In this document: positions 34,747 through 44,350 of the stretch, piece after piece
How the letters are laid out: each line of letters begins with the position of its first letter
Position numbering within the stretch: the first letter of the stretch is position 1
Notes under the pieces: generated by a model
The model's database searches: none
Told to the model about the DNA's origin: nothing
The model's input: only the letters and a program-made list of their open reading frames with translations
Assembly (NCBI GenBank): GCA_021771815.1
Contig: JAETOE010000013.1
Span: 19,475-83,474 of the forward strand
Source: Roseburia hominis
GTDB lineage: Bacteria; Bacillota; Clostridia; Lachnospirales; Lachnospiraceae
Length of the DNA: 64,000 nucleotides
Direction: 5' to 3'
Made by a program: the position numbers and the translations under genes

Positions 34747-37700
34747 ATGTCCAGAGCAAAACAGTCAATGGACGGTAATACAGCGGCAGCTCATGTAGCT
34801 TATGCGTTTACAGATGTTGCAGCTATTTACCCAATTACACCATCCAGCCCGATGGCAGATACCGTAGATCAGTGGTCTGCAGCAGGACAGGAGAATATTT
34901 TTGGCAATCAGGTCAAGGTTGTTGAGATGGAGTCTGAGGCAGGTGCAGCAGGCGCCGTTCACGGTTCCCTTGCAGCAGGTGCGCTTACTACGACTTTTAC
35001 AGCATCTCAGGGTCTGTTACTTATGATCCCTAATATGTACAAAATCGCGGGCGAGCAGCTTCCGTGTGTATTTGATGTATCCGCACGTACTGTAGCTACC
35101 CAGTCTTTAAATATTTTCGGTGATCACAGTGACGTATATGCCTGCCGTCAGACCGGTTTCGCTATGTTATGTGAGACGAACCCGCAGGAAGTTATGGACT
35201 TAAGCCCGGTTGCTCATCTTGCAACGATCGAGGGTAAGGTTCCGTTCATCAACTTCTTCGACGGATTCCGTACTTCCCATGAGATCCAGAAGATCGAGAA
35301 GTGGGATTACGCAGATCTTAAGGAAATGTGCAACATGGATGCAGTCGCTGCTTTCCGTGCGCATGCGCTGAACCCGGAGCATCCGGCTATGCGCGGTTCC
35401 CACGAGAACGGAGACGTTTTCTTCCAGCATCGTGAGGCTTGCAACACAGCTTATAATGAGCTGCCGGCAATCGTTGAGAAGTACATGAAGAAAGTCAACG
35501 AGAAGTTAGGCACGAATTACGATTTATTCAACTACTACGGAGCACCGGACGCAGAGCGCGTGATCGTAGCTATGGGTTCCATCAACGACGTAGCGGAGGA
35601 AGTGATCGATTACTTAACAGCTAAGGGCGAGAAAGTTGGACTTGTTAAGGTTCGTCTGTACCGTCCGTGGGTATCTGAAGCATTCTTAAAGGTTCTTCCG
35701 AAGACAGTTAAGAAGGTTGCTGTTCTTGACAGAACAAAGGAGCCGGGCGCACTTGGCGATCCGTTATATCTGGATGTTGCCACCACGCTTCGTGAGGCAG
35801 GTCTTGATACAATTGTATTGACAGGCGGACGTTACGGATTAGGTTCCAAGGATACACCTCCTTCAAGTGTATTCGCTGTATATAAAGAGCTGGAGAACGA
35901 CGCTCCGAAGGCACGCTTTACGATCGGTATCGTAGATGATGTGACGAACTTAAGCTTACCGGAGGTTAAGCCGGCGCCGATCACATCTGCACCGGGTACG
36001 GTAGAGTGTAAGTTCTGGGGTCTTGGCGGAGACGGTACCGTAGGTGCGAACAAGAACTCCACGAAGATCATCGGTGACCACACCGACAAGTACATCCAGG
36101 CATACTTCCAGTATGACTCCAAGAAGACCGGCGGTGTAACCATTTCCCACTTAAGATTTGGTGATAAGCCGATCAGAAGCCCGTACTACATTAATCAGGC
36201 TGACTTTGTTGCATGTCACAACCCATCCTATGTGACCAAGGGATTTAAGATGGTTCAGGATGTAAAGCCGGGCGGAGTATTCATGATCAACTGCCAGTGG
36301 TCTGATGAAGAGTTAGAGCATCACTTGAATGCAGAGGCTAAGAAATATATTGCTGACAACAACATTCAGTTATATACGATCAACGCGATCGACAAGGCAA
36401 TCGAGATCGGTATGGGTAAGCGTACCAACACGATCTTGCAGTCCGCATTCTTCAAGCTTGCGAACGTTATGCCGATCGAGCAGGCGGTAGACTTCATGAA
36501 GCAGGCTGCTAAGAAGTCCTACGGCAAGAAGGGTGACGCTGTTGTAGAGATGAACTACAAGGCAATCGACGCCGGTGTAGATGCCGTGCATAAGGTAGAG
36601 ATTCCGGCTTCCTGGTCGAATCCTGCAGCAGATCCGGCTCCTGCAGAATTAAAGGGTCTTCCGAAGACTGTGAAGATGGTCAAGGATTTAATGGAGCCGA
36701 TTTCCTTAATGGATGGCGATTCTCTTCCGGTATCCGCATTCATGGGCAATCCGGACGGACAGTTCGAGCACGGCGCAGCAGCATACGAGAAGCGCGGTAC
36801 AGCCGTTACCGTTCCGACATGGGATGCAGAGAAGTGCATTCAGTGTAACCAGTGTGCATTTGTATGTTCTCATGCAACCATCCGCCCGTTTATGTTAAGC
36901 GAGGACGAGGTGAAGGCAGCTCCGGAGCAGATCAAGCTTGCGGACATGAAGCCGAAGGCTGGCGAGTACAAGTACACTATGAGCGTATCTCCGTTAGACT
37001 GTATGGGATGCGGCGAGTGTATTACCGTATGTCCGGTAGGCGCAATCGAGATGGTTCCGCAGGAGTCCCAGGCAGCAGAGCAGCCGGTATTCGATTACTT
37101 AGTAGCAAACGTTGGCAAGAAACCGGGTATGCCGGCAGACAACACGGTAAAGGGTTCTCAGTTCAACCAGCCGTTGCTTGAGTTCTCCGGTTCCTGTGCA
37201 GGATGTGCCGAGACATCTTACGCTCGTCTGATTACACAGTTATTCGGTGAGCATATGTACATCAGTAATGCAACTGGATGTTCTTCCATCTGGGGTGGTC
37301 CGGCTGCTACATCACCATACACGGTAAATAAGGATTCCAAGAAGGGACCGGCGTGGGCGAACTCCTTATTCGAGGATAACGCTGAGCATGGTCTTGGTAT
37401 GGAAATCGGTCAGAGAGTTCTGCGTGAGCAGGCGGTCGCTTCGGCAGAGAAGTGTGCAACATCTGACAAGGCAAGCGCAGAGTTAAAGGCAGCGTTTGAC
37501 AAGTTTGTAGAGACGAAGAACGATACAAAGGCAAATACACCTGCAACGGAAGCTCTTGTAGCAGAGTTGGAGAAGGCTGCAGCAGCCGGATGCCCGGATG
37601 CAAAGGCAGCATTAGAGAAGAAGGATTACCTTGCGAAGAAGTCCGTATGGATCTTCGGTGGTGACGGATGGGCATACGATATCGGATTCGGCGGTCTGGA

Positions 37701-38292
37701 TCATGTACTTGCTTCCGGCGAGAACGTAAACGTTATGGTATTCGATACCGAGATGTACTCCAATACCGGCGGTCAGGCTTCTAAGGCTTCCAATATCGGT
37801 GAGGTCTGCCAGTTCGCAGCAGCAGGTAAGGAAGTTGGCAAGAAGAGCCTTGCAGAGATCGCTATGAGCTATGGCTATGTATATGTAGCACAGATCGCTC
37901 TCGGCGCTAACATGGCTCAGGCTGTTAAGGTATTAGCTGAGGCTGAAGCTTACAACGGTCCGTCCCTGATTATCGGATATGCTCCGTGTGAGCTGCACGG
38001 TGTTAAGGGTGGTATGAATCATTGCCAGGATGAGATGAAGAAAGCGGTAGCGGCAGGTTACTGGAACCTCTTCTCCTTCAATCCGCAGCTTAAGGCAGAG
38101 GGTAAGAATCCGTTCACATTGACCTCTAAGCCGGGCGACGGTTCTTATCAGGATTTCCTGAACAACGAGACACGTTACAGCCGTCTGACCAGAGCATTCC
38201 CGGAGAGAGCTGAGAAGTTGTTCAAGGCTTCCGAGGAGGCGGCTAAGGCACGTTATGAGCACTTAGAGAGATTGGTAGAGTTGTACAAATAA
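34747..38292 (+). CDS. nifJ: Pyruvate:ferredoxin (flavodoxin) oxidoreductase
   Basis: Single-chain PFOR of 1181 aa that oxidises pyruvate to acetyl-CoA and CO2 and passes electrons to ferredoxin or flavodoxin. Order: domain I with AAHVAYAFTDVAAIYPITPS, domain II, the EKR region, a ferredoxin-like domain with two 4Fe-4S motifs (CIQCNQCAFVC near 697, CMGCGECITVC near 752), and a C-terminal thiamine diphosphate domain with GCSSIWGG and GGDGWAYDIGFGGLDHV. Cysteines for the third cluster are in SGSCAGCAET. Codon use is visibly cleaner (TCC, TTC, AAG) than in neighbours, as expected for a highly expressed gene. The flavodoxin at 11235 is a possible acceptor. Confidence 0.97.
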   Translation: MSRAKQSMDGNTAAAHVAYAFTDVAAIYPITPSSPMADTVDQWSAAGQENIFGNQVKVVEMESEAGAAGAVHGSLAAGALTTTFTASQGLLLMIPNMYKIAGEQLPCVFDVSARTVATQSLNIFGDHSDVYACRQTGFAMLCETNPQEVMDLSPVAHLATIEGKVPFINFFDGFRTSHEIQKIEKWDYADLKEMCNMDAVAAFRAHALNPEHPAMRGSHENGDVFFQHREACNTAYNELPAIVEKYMKKVNEKLGTNYDLFNYYGAPDAERVIVAMGSINDVAEEVIDYLTAKGEKVGLVKVRLYRPWVSEAFLKVLPKTVKKVAVLDRTKEPGALGDPLYLDVATTLREAGLDTIVLTGGRYGLGSKDTPPSSVFAVYKELENDAPKARFTIGIVDDVTNLSLPEVKPAPITSAPGTVECKFWGLGGDGTVGANKNSTKIIGDHTDKYIQAYFQYDSKKTGGVTISHLRFGDKPIRSPYYINQADFVACHNPSYVTKGFKMVQDVKPGGVFMINCQWSDEELEHHLNAEAKKYIADNNIQLYTINAIDKAIEIGMGKRTNTILQSAFFKLANVMPIEQAVDFMKQAAKKSYGKKGDAVVEMNYKAIDAGVDAVHKVEIPASWSNPAADPAPAELKGLPKTVKMVKDLMEPISLMDGDSLPVSAFMGNPDGQFEHGAAAYEKRGTAVTVPTWDAEKCIQCNQCAFVCSHATIRPFMLSEDEVKAAPEQIKLADMKPKAGEYKYTMSVSPLDCMGCGECITVCPVGAIEMVPQESQAAEQPVFDYLVANVGKKPGMPADNTVKGSQFNQPLLEFSGSCAGCAETSYARLITQLFGEHMYISNATGCSSIWGGPAATSPYTVNKDSKKGPAWANSLFEDNAEHGLGMEIGQRVLREQAVASAEKCATSDKASAELKAAFDKFVETKNDTKANTPATEALVAELEKAAAAGCPDAKAALEKKDYLAKKSVWIFGGDGWAYDIGFGGLDHVLASGENVNVMVFDTEMYSNTGGQASKASNIGEVCQFAAAGKEVGKKSLAEIAMSYGYVYVAQIALGANMAQAVKVLAEAEAYNGPSLIIGYAPCELHGVKGGMNHCQDEMKKAVAAGYWNLFSFNPQLKAEGKNPFTLTSKPGDGSYQDFLNNETRYSRLTRAFPERAEKLFKASEEAAKARYEHLERLVELYK

Positions 38293-38335
38293 TATCATGT
38301 AAATAAGTGGGCCGGGCACGGAGTGCCAGGATGAA

Positions 38336-38388
38336 ATAAAAAGAGTCGGATTCCGTGCTTGCACGGGAGTCTGGCTCTTTTTATTTTA
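38336..38388 (+). terminator. Terminator after the PFOR gene
   Basis: Long hairpin: AATAAAAAGAG pairs with CTCTTTTTATT and the inner CCGTGC with GCACGG around a TT loop, with a few mismatches in between. It is followed by a T-rich tail. Confidence 0.85.
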
Positions 38389-38490
38389 GACGTGGATAGG
38401 AAGTATCCGGCGAGTGGTGCGCGTGCAAGGTTCAGTTTATGGAAGAGTTAGAGAAGTATAGGCAGCCGCATATATTATAGAGGAATCCAA

Positions 38491-39012
38491 ATGTCACGGA
38501 ATGGGAAAAAGATGCAGATAAAGTTAGAGAAAGAGGACGAACGCAGATTTCGCGAGATTCTAACGGAGGTGTGCAGAAATTCAAGGCTGCTTTCTTCGGA
38601 GCATTTTATTCAACACGGAACGACAAGCGTCTTTCGACACAGTGTTGCCGTCGCATATGTAAGCTTCTATATTGCGAGAAAGTATCATATCAGAGTAAGG
38701 GAGAAGGCGCTGATTCGCGGTGCCCTGCTGCACGATTATTTTCTGTATGACTGGCATGAGAAAGACGCATCCCACAAATGGCATGGATTTTTCCATGCCA
38801 GGAAGGCGCTTCGGAATGCGATGGAGGACTTTGAACTGAGCGAGATCGAACAGGACACAATCGCGCGCCATATGTTTCCGCTGAATCCGATCCCGCCGCG
38901 CCATAGGGAAGCGTGGATTGTGTGCCTTGCGGATAAAATATGCTCCGGCGGAGAGACAGCGGATGGATTTTTGAATTGGCTGGATGGGATTATGAGTATG
39001 ATTTTGAGCTAA
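38491..39012 (+). CDS. HD-domain phosphohydrolase-like protein
   Basis: A 173-aa protein with the HD signature: His in VFRHSVAVAY, the HD pair in GALLHDYFLYDW, a later HxxxR-like region and Asp in CLADKIC. The HD positions support a metal-dependent phosphohydrolase fold. Substrate unknown. GAGGAATCC lies before the ATG. The MBL-fold gene begins 8 bp downstream, so they may be co-transcribed. Confidence 0.8.
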   Translation: MSRNGKKMQIKLEKEDERRFREILTEVCRNSRLLSSEHFIQHGTTSVFRHSVAVAYVSFYIARKYHIRVREKALIRGALLHDYFLYDWHEKDASHKWHGFFHARKALRNAMEDFELSEIEQDTIARHMFPLNPIPPRHREAWIVCLADKICSGGETADGFLNWLDGIMSMILS

Positions 39013-39019
39013 TAGCTTT

Positions 39020-39814
39020 TTGCTGTACGGATATGACGTGATTCTTATTGAGCAGCTTAATTTAATGGAAGGGCAGGATATGGCGCTTCTTATTGATACC
39101 GGCTTTGGCGCCGGGAATCTCAGAGGGTTTGTGGAAAAATTAACGAATAAACCTATTATTGTGGCAAATACGCATTTTCATCCCGATCATGCGGCGGGAA
39201 ACGGAGAATTTGAACGGGCATATATGAGCGAGGGCGCCAGGTGGGATGCGCCGTCCGTATATAATTCCGGGGCGGTTCCGTTTGATATTACAAAGCTTCC
39301 ACACGCGGATTATGAGAAAATATATGTGGGAGAAGGGGATAGAATCGAATTGGGCGGCCGCACGATAGAGGTTCTCGACGTATTGCCGGCGCACTGTAAC
39401 AGCAGTCTTTTCTTTTTTGACAGAGCACACAGAATGTTCTTCTGCGGGGACGAGCTGGAGGCCGCACAGGTGAATCTGTTTGATAATTCAAAGAATCCGG
39501 GGGCGCCGTATGACGGAGAAGAACGCCTGCAGAATTTCAAAAAGAATTGTGAGCGAATACAGAGCTTAAGCCCGGAATTTGATTTCCTTTTGCCAAATCA
39601 TAACGGAGCTCCGATCGCGAAAAGTTATATAGAGGATTATATCGGACTTGTAGATGCAATTTTTGCAGGAAAGGCGGTCGTGGAGGAGAAGCTGAATCAT
39701 CCGTACATAGAGATGGATGAGCAGGCTGCAAAATTGTGCAGAGTCCGCTGGAAATGGGCAAGTATTTTTATTTACAGGGATGTGATACGAAGCTTGTACG
39801 GAAAAGCGCGATAG
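39020..39814 (+). CDS. MBL-fold metallo-hydrolase, start unclear
   Basis: Metallo-beta-lactamase-fold hydrolase of at most 264 aa. The dizinc motif is NTHFHPDHAAGNGE, with later ligands in LPAHCNSSLFFF (His), FFCGDELE (Asp) and LPNHNGAP (His). An in-frame stop at 39005 limits the start to TTG 39020, GTG 39038 or ATG 39065, and none has a visible ribosome site. Homologues usually carry 20-30 more N-terminal residues before the ALLIDTG strand, so the 5' end may have been lost, or translation is coupled to the HD gene. Substrate unknown. Confidence 0.78.
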   Translation: MLYGYDVILIEQLNLMEGQDMALLIDTGFGAGNLRGFVEKLTNKPIIVANTHFHPDHAAGNGEFERAYMSEGARWDAPSVYNSGAVPFDITKLPHADYEKIYVGEGDRIELGGRTIEVLDVLPAHCNSSLFFFDRAHRMFFCGDELEAAQVNLFDNSKNPGAPYDGEERLQNFKKNCERIQSLSPEFDFLLPNHNGAPIAKSYIEDYIGLVDAIFAGKAVVEEKLNHPYIEMDEQAAKLCRVRWKWASIFIYRDVIRSLYGKAR

Positions 39815-39873
39815 GAGCCTGTGCTATGAAAAAAGAAGAAAATGGAAAGCTTACAATATAAGTAAAAAGAGTG

Positions 39874-39913
39874 ACAGGGCGTGCGTACTGTTTGTGCAGT
39901 ACACACGCCCTGT
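39874..39913. terminator. Hairpin terminator between MBL and ABC exporter genes
   Basis: ACAGGGCGTGCGTACTG / CAGTACACACGCCCTGT, a 17-bp stem with one mismatch and 6-nt loop. A T-rich TTTGTGCGTT stretch overlaps the right side. It probably serves both convergent genes. Confidence 0.75.
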
Positions 39914-39922
39914 TTGTGCGTT

Positions 39923-41857
39923 CTAACCTTCGGCTAAATTCCCGGTATACAACTGATAATACTTTCCACGCTTTTCAATCAACTGGTCGTGGCTGCCGCG
40001 CTCAATGACGCGTCCCTGCTCCAGGACAATGATACAGTCGCTGTTGCGGACCGTCGAGAGACGGTGGGCGATCACGAAAGTGGTGCGTCCCGCCATCAGT
40101 TTATCCATGCCGTCCTGTACGATCTTCTCGGTCCGGGTATCAATGGAGCTGGTCGCTTCATCGAGAATCAGTACAGGCGGATCGGCAATCGCGGCGCGCG
40201 CGATAGCAAGAAGCTGCCGCTGTCCCTGGCTTAGGTTCGCACCGTCCCCGGTCAGCATTGTCTGATAGCCGTCAGGGAGCTGCTGGATGAAGGTATCGGC
40301 GTTCGCGAGCTTTGCCGCTGCGATAACTTCCTCGTCTGTAGCGTCCAGCTTGCCGTAACGGATATTGTCCATAACGGTCGCGGTGAAAAGGTGGGTATCC
40401 TGCAGCACGATGCCGAGCGAGTGGCGCAGATCAGCTTTTCGAATTTTGTTGATGTTGATGCCGTCGTAGCGTATCTTGCCGTCCTGAATATCGTAGAAAC
40501 GGTTAATAAGGTTCGTGATGGTCGTTTTTCCGGCGCCCGTGCTTCCGACGAATGCGATCTTCTGCCCCGGTGTGGCGTAGAGATCGACATTGTGCAGAAC
40601 GATTTTCTCCGGCACATAACCGAAGTCCACATCATCGAACACGACGTCCCCCTTCAGTTCGATATAATCAACACTTCCGTCAGCCTGATGCGTGTGTTTC
40701 CATGCCCACATACCGGTGCGCTCCGCAGTCTCCGTGAGCCTGCCGTTTTCCCATTTCGCGCGGACCAAGGTGACATAGCCCGCATCGGTTTCAGGCTCCT
40801 CGTCTAAGAGCGCGAAGATTCGCTCCGATCCTGCAAGCGCCATGACGATATTATTGAGCTGCATGGAGAGCTGGTTGATCGGCTGACCGAAGCTCTTGTT
40901 GTAAGTCAGGAAGCTTGCAAGCTTTCCGAGAGTAAAGCCGCCGTAGCCGCCGAGGGCAAGGATGCCGCCGACGATGGAGCAGAGCACATAACTGATATTT
41001 CCGATCTGCGCGTTGACCGGCATCAGGATATTTCCGAACTTGTTGGCGTTGTTGGCACTGTCAAAAAGCTGATCGTTGATGCGGTTGAAATCCGCGATGC
41101 TTTCCTCCTCATGCGTAAAGACCTTCACGACCTTCTGACCGTTCATCATTTCCTCGATAAAGCCGTTGACTGCGGCGATATCCTTTTGCTGCGCAATGAA
41201 GTAGCGGGCGCTTAAGGCGCCGATTTTCTTCGTTGCAAACAGCGTAAGACCAACCATCAGCAGCGTGACGACGGTCAGCGGAATATTAAGGAGCAGCATA
41301 CTGACAAAAACGCTGACAATCGTGATGATACTGTTCAAAAACTGCGGAATACTCTGGCTGATCATCTGACGGAGCGTATCAATGTCGTTGGTATAGGTTG
41401 ACATAATGTCGCCGTGCGAATGTGTGTCAAAATAGCGGATCGGCAGTGATTCCATGTGGGTGAACATATCGTTGCGCAGATTTCTCAAAGTTCCCTGCGT
41501 GACATTTACCATGATCCGGCTATAAATATAGGAAGCGAGCGCGCCAAGCAGGTAAAAGCAGGCAACGCGAAGTATCGCGTGCGCCAGACCGGAAAAGTCG
41601 GGGTTCGCCTGCGACATCAGCGGCACGATATACCCGTCGATCAGTGTCTGCATGAACCAGGTTCCCTGTACATTGGCAAGTACGGTAATAAAAATACAGA
41701 TCACAACGATAATACAGTGAACCGCATAGTTTTTCATAACATAGGAGAGAAGCCGGAAGAATAGCTTCCCGGGGTTCTTGACGCCTGGCTTCGGGCCTCT
41801 CGGACCGTGCCCGCCGGGACCATGGACCGGTTTTACGTTCTTTTCATTCTGTGGCAT
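39923..41857 (-). CDS. Heterodimeric ABC exporter subunit with canonical ATPase motifs
   Basis: 644-aa type IV (type I exporter) half-transporter with a TM domain of six helices (about 30-330) and NBD. Walker A FVGSTGAGKTT, Walker B VLILDEATSSID with the catalytic Glu, H-loop IAHRLS; the signature is altered to LSQGQ. N-terminal Gly/Pro/His-rich cytoplasmic stretch. Its start overlaps the stop of the upstream partner by one base (TGATG), so they are co-translated. Such pairs export drugs or lipids (BmrCD/LmrCD style). Divergent MarR regulator suggests induction by a small molecule. Confidence 0.9.
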   Translation of the reverse strand: MPQNEKNVKPVHGPGGHGPRGPKPGVKNPGKLFFRLLSYVMKNYAVHCIIVVICIFITVLANVQGTWFMQTLIDGYIVPLMSQANPDFSGLAHAILRVACFYLLGALASYIYSRIMVNVTQGTLRNLRNDMFTHMESLPIRYFDTHSHGDIMSTYTNDIDTLRQMISQSIPQFLNSIITIVSVFVSMLLLNIPLTVVTLLMVGLTLFATKKIGALSARYFIAQQKDIAAVNGFIEEMMNGQKVVKVFTHEEESIADFNRINDQLFDSANNANKFGNILMPVNAQIGNISYVLCSIVGGILALGGYGGFTLGKLASFLTYNKSFGQPINQLSMQLNNIVMALAGSERIFALLDEEPETDAGYVTLVRAKWENGRLTETAERTGMWAWKHTHQADGSVDYIELKGDVVFDDVDFGYVPEKIVLHNVDLYATPGQKIAFVGSTGAGKTTITNLINRFYDIQDGKIRYDGININKIRKADLRHSLGIVLQDTHLFTATVMDNIRYGKLDATDEEVIAAAKLANADTFIQQLPDGYQTMLTGDGANLSQGQRQLLAIARAAIADPPVLILDEATSSIDTRTEKIVQDGMDKLMAGRTTFVIAHRLSTVRNSDCIIVLEQGRVIERGSHDQLIEKRGKYYQLYTGNLAEG

Positions 41858-43611
41858 CAGGCAGCACCTCCTTCGTCAAAATCTCCGCCGCCTCCCGTCT
41901 GGGATTCGTATACCTCGCGGTAAATTGCGTTTGTCGCAAGCAGTTCCTCGTGTGTTCCGAAGCCGTCGAGCGTACCGTTGTTTAAGACAATGATGCGGTC
42001 GGCGTCCTGCACGGAGGAAATGCGCTGTGCGATAATGAGCTTCGTCGTGCCGGGAATCTCCGTGAGGAATGCCTGACGGATCTTCGCATCGGTCGCGGTA
42101 TCGACGGCGCTCGTGCTGTCGTCTAAGATCAGGATCTTCGGCTTCTTAAGCAGCGCGCGGGCAATACACAGACGCTGCTTCTGCCCGCCGGAAACATTGG
42201 TTCCGCCCTGCTCGATATATGTATTGTAGCCGTCCGGGAAACGCTCGATGAATTCATCCGCGCACGCGAGCGCACAGGCATGGCGGCATTCCTCGTCCGT
42301 GGCATTTTTATCGCCCCAGCGGAGATTTTCATAGATCGTGCCGGAAAACAGAACGTTGTTCTGCAGTACGACGGACACCTCGTTGCGCAGCGTGTCGAGA
42401 TCGTAGGAGCGGACGTCCTTGCCGCCGACGCAGACCGCGCCGTCGGACACATCGTAGAGACGGCTGATTAAGTTGACGAGGGAAGACTTCGAACTTCCGG
42501 TTCCGCCGATAATGCCGATCGTCTCGCCGGATTTGATAGACAGGCTGATATCGTCTAAGACCGGCTTCGCGGAAGTCGGATTGTAGCGGAAGGTCACATG
42601 GTCGAAGGTGATGCTGCCGTCCGGGACGTCGTAGTCCGGCGCGTCGGGGTTGGTGATATCGCTCTGTTCGCTTAAGACCTCGCAGATACGCTTGGCGCTT
42701 GCGGCGCTCATTGTCAGCATGACGAAGACCATGGAGAGCATCATCAGGCTCATCATGATATTCATACAGTAGGTGAGCAGGCTCATCAGAGCTCCGGTCG
42801 TGAGCGTGCTCCCAACGATCATCTTCGCGCCGAGCCAGCTTATACATAAAATACAGCTGTAGACGGTAATCTGCATCACCGGGTTGTTAAATGCAAGAAT
42901 ACCTTCCGCCTTTACGAACATATTGTAAATATTCTGGCTTGCCCTTTTAAACTTGCGATTCTCGTGATCCTCACGAACATACGCCTTGACAACGCGGATC
43001 GCGGAAACATTTTCCTGCACGGAAGCGTTCAAATCGTCGTATTTCGGAAAAACTTCCATAAAGTAATGATGCGCGCGCACCGTGATAAAGGCGAGAATGA
43101 CGCCGAGCACGATGACTGCGACAAGATAGATGCAGGCGAGTCTTGCGCTGATAAAAAATGCCATGCACATTGCGCAGATGAGGCTGATCGGCGCGCGGAC
43201 ACACATGCGCAGAAGCATCTGGTATGCATTCTGGAGGTTCGTTACGTCGGTCGTCAGTCTGGTGACAAGTCCTGCGGTGCTGAATTTGTCGATGTTGGAA
43301 AAGGAAAACGTCTGTATATTTTCGTACATTGCACGGCGCAGGTTGCGTGCAAATCCGGCAGACGCCCTGGCTCCGTATTTTCCTCCCATCACGCCGCAGA
43401 AAAGAGAAAAGCAGGCTGCGACAACCATCCATGCGCCCATCACATAGATATGGCGGATGTTGCCGGCATCTACGCCGTCGTCGATGATGGACGCCATCAT
43501 AAGAGGGATAATGGTTTCCATAAATACTTCTAAAATCATGAAAACAGGAGTAAGAAGCGAAGCTTTTTTGAATTCTTTGATCTGTGATCCCAAAGTTTTT
43601 AGCATAAACAT
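41857..43611 (-). CDS. Heterodimeric ABC exporter subunit with degenerate ATP site
   Basis: 584-aa partner of the next gene: six-helix TM domain (about 15-310) plus NBD. Walker A is GGTGSSKSS (Ser for the conserved Gly), Walker B is ILILDDSTSAVD (Asp for the catalytic Glu) and the H-loop is IAQRIS (Gln for His). Its signature VSGGQ is intact and serves the partner's site. This is the one-consensus, one-degenerate pattern of heterodimeric exporters. The ATG at 43611 lies just after AAAGGAT; an in-frame GTG at 43614 and ATG at 43605 are alternatives. Confidence 0.9.
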   Translation of the reverse strand: MFMLKTLGSQIKEFKKASLLTPVFMILEVFMETIIPLMMASIIDDGVDAGNIRHIYVMGAWMVVAACFSLFCGVMGGKYGARASAGFARNLRRAMYENIQTFSFSNIDKFSTAGLVTRLTTDVTNLQNAYQMLLRMCVRAPISLICAMCMAFFISARLACIYLVAVIVLGVILAFITVRAHHYFMEVFPKYDDLNASVQENVSAIRVVKAYVREDHENRKFKRASQNIYNMFVKAEGILAFNNPVMQITVYSCILCISWLGAKMIVGSTLTTGALMSLLTYCMNIMMSLMMLSMVFVMLTMSAASAKRICEVLSEQSDITNPDAPDYDVPDGSITFDHVTFRYNPTSAKPVLDDISLSIKSGETIGIIGGTGSSKSSLVNLISRLYDVSDGAVCVGGKDVRSYDLDTLRNEVSVVLQNNVLFSGTIYENLRWGDKNATDEECRHACALACADEFIERFPDGYNTYIEQGGTNVSGGQKQRLCIARALLKKPKILILDDSTSAVDTATDAKIRQAFLTEIPGTTKLIIAQRISSVQDADRIIVLNNGTLDGFGTHEELLATNAIYREVYESQTGGGGDFDEGGAA

Positions 43612-43641
43612 CACATCCTTTTAAAATAATATTGATTTTTA

Positions 43642-43661
43642 ATTGTTAGTGTGCTAACAAT
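43642..43661. promoter_or_regulatory. MarR-type operator, perfect 20-bp palindrome
   Basis: ATTGTTAG (43642-43649), TGTG, CTAACAAT (43654-43661). It covers the predicted start site of the exporter promoter and the -35 of the possible MarR promoter, so one site could repress both. Confidence 0.8.
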
Positions 43662-43671
43662 AATGTTATAC
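43643..43671 (+). promoter_or_regulatory. Possible promoter of the MarR gene
   Basis: TTGTTA (43643-43648), 17-bp spacer, TTATAC (43666-43671). The -35 lies within the left operator arm, which fits autoregulation. Weaker than the opposing promoter. Confidence 0.45.
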
Positions 43672-43691
43672 GATTAAAAAAAATATGTCAA
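43663..43691 (-). promoter_or_regulatory. Promoter of the ABC exporter operon
   Basis: On the minus strand TTGACA (43691-43686), 17-bp spacer, TAACAT (43668-43663). The palindromic operator begins 1 bp downstream. Confidence 0.7.
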
Positions 43692-43762
43692 CGATAACTT
43701 TAAACAGGTTTTTGAGATAACTTTGTGCATTTTTACAGTGGTGGGAAAAGGAGTGGATGAAT

Positions 43763-44248
43763 ATGAACAGAATTGGACGGGATGACACGGTCGGGTATAA
43801 AATACGGCTGATTCATAACCGGATTCACTGGCATATGGAGACGAGAAGGAAGCAGAACAGCGATGATCTTACCAGGATGCAGCGCTGGACGCTGGGCTTC
43901 TTAAAGGATCACATCGGGCAGGATGTGTATCAGCGCGATATTGAGGAAGCGTTCTCCGTTTCACGGGCGACAACGTCGAATATGCTCTCCGTCATGGAAC
44001 GGAAAGGGCTGATCGAGCGTGTGTCCGTGGAACACGATGCACGTTTGAAAAAGCTGGTGCTCACAAGACGGGCGGAGGAGATGATGGAGCGCGTCGATGA
44101 GGATATACGGAATATGGAAGCGCGTCTGACGGAGGGGATGACAGAAGAGGAGGTCGCGGTATTGAAGCGGTATCTCGATCAGATGCTGCACAATCTTGGG
44201 GAGGAACCGGATGGACACACAAGATGTTGTGGTGGGAAGGACAAGTAA
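43763..44248 (+). CDS. MarR family transcriptional regulator
   Basis: Winged-helix repressor of 161 aa. The recognition region is YQRDIEEAFSVSRATTSNML, and the wing is LIERVSVEHDARLKKLVLT. AAGGAG at 43748-43753 is 9 bp before the ATG at 43763 and only 3 bp before the ATG at 43757, so 43763 is favoured. It is divergent from the ABC exporter pair with a perfect palindrome between them, the standard arrangement for a ligand-released repressor. Ligand unknown. Charged C-terminus ends CCGGKDK. Confidence 0.88.
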   Translation: MNRIGRDDTVGYKIRLIHNRIHWHMETRRKQNSDDLTRMQRWTLGFLKDHIGQDVYQRDIEEAFSVSRATTSNMLSVMERKGLIERVSVEHDARLKKLVLTRRAEEMMERVDEDIRNMEARLTEGMTEEEVAVLKRYLDQMLHNLGEEPDGHTRCCGGKDK

Positions 44249-44350
44249 AAAACAGACAAAGAAATAGGGAAAAATTTGGTGATAATGGACAGGCATGGCG
44301 TATTTGCTGGGGTTGATGCGTCATATCTGTCCTTTTTTGTATAAAAATAA

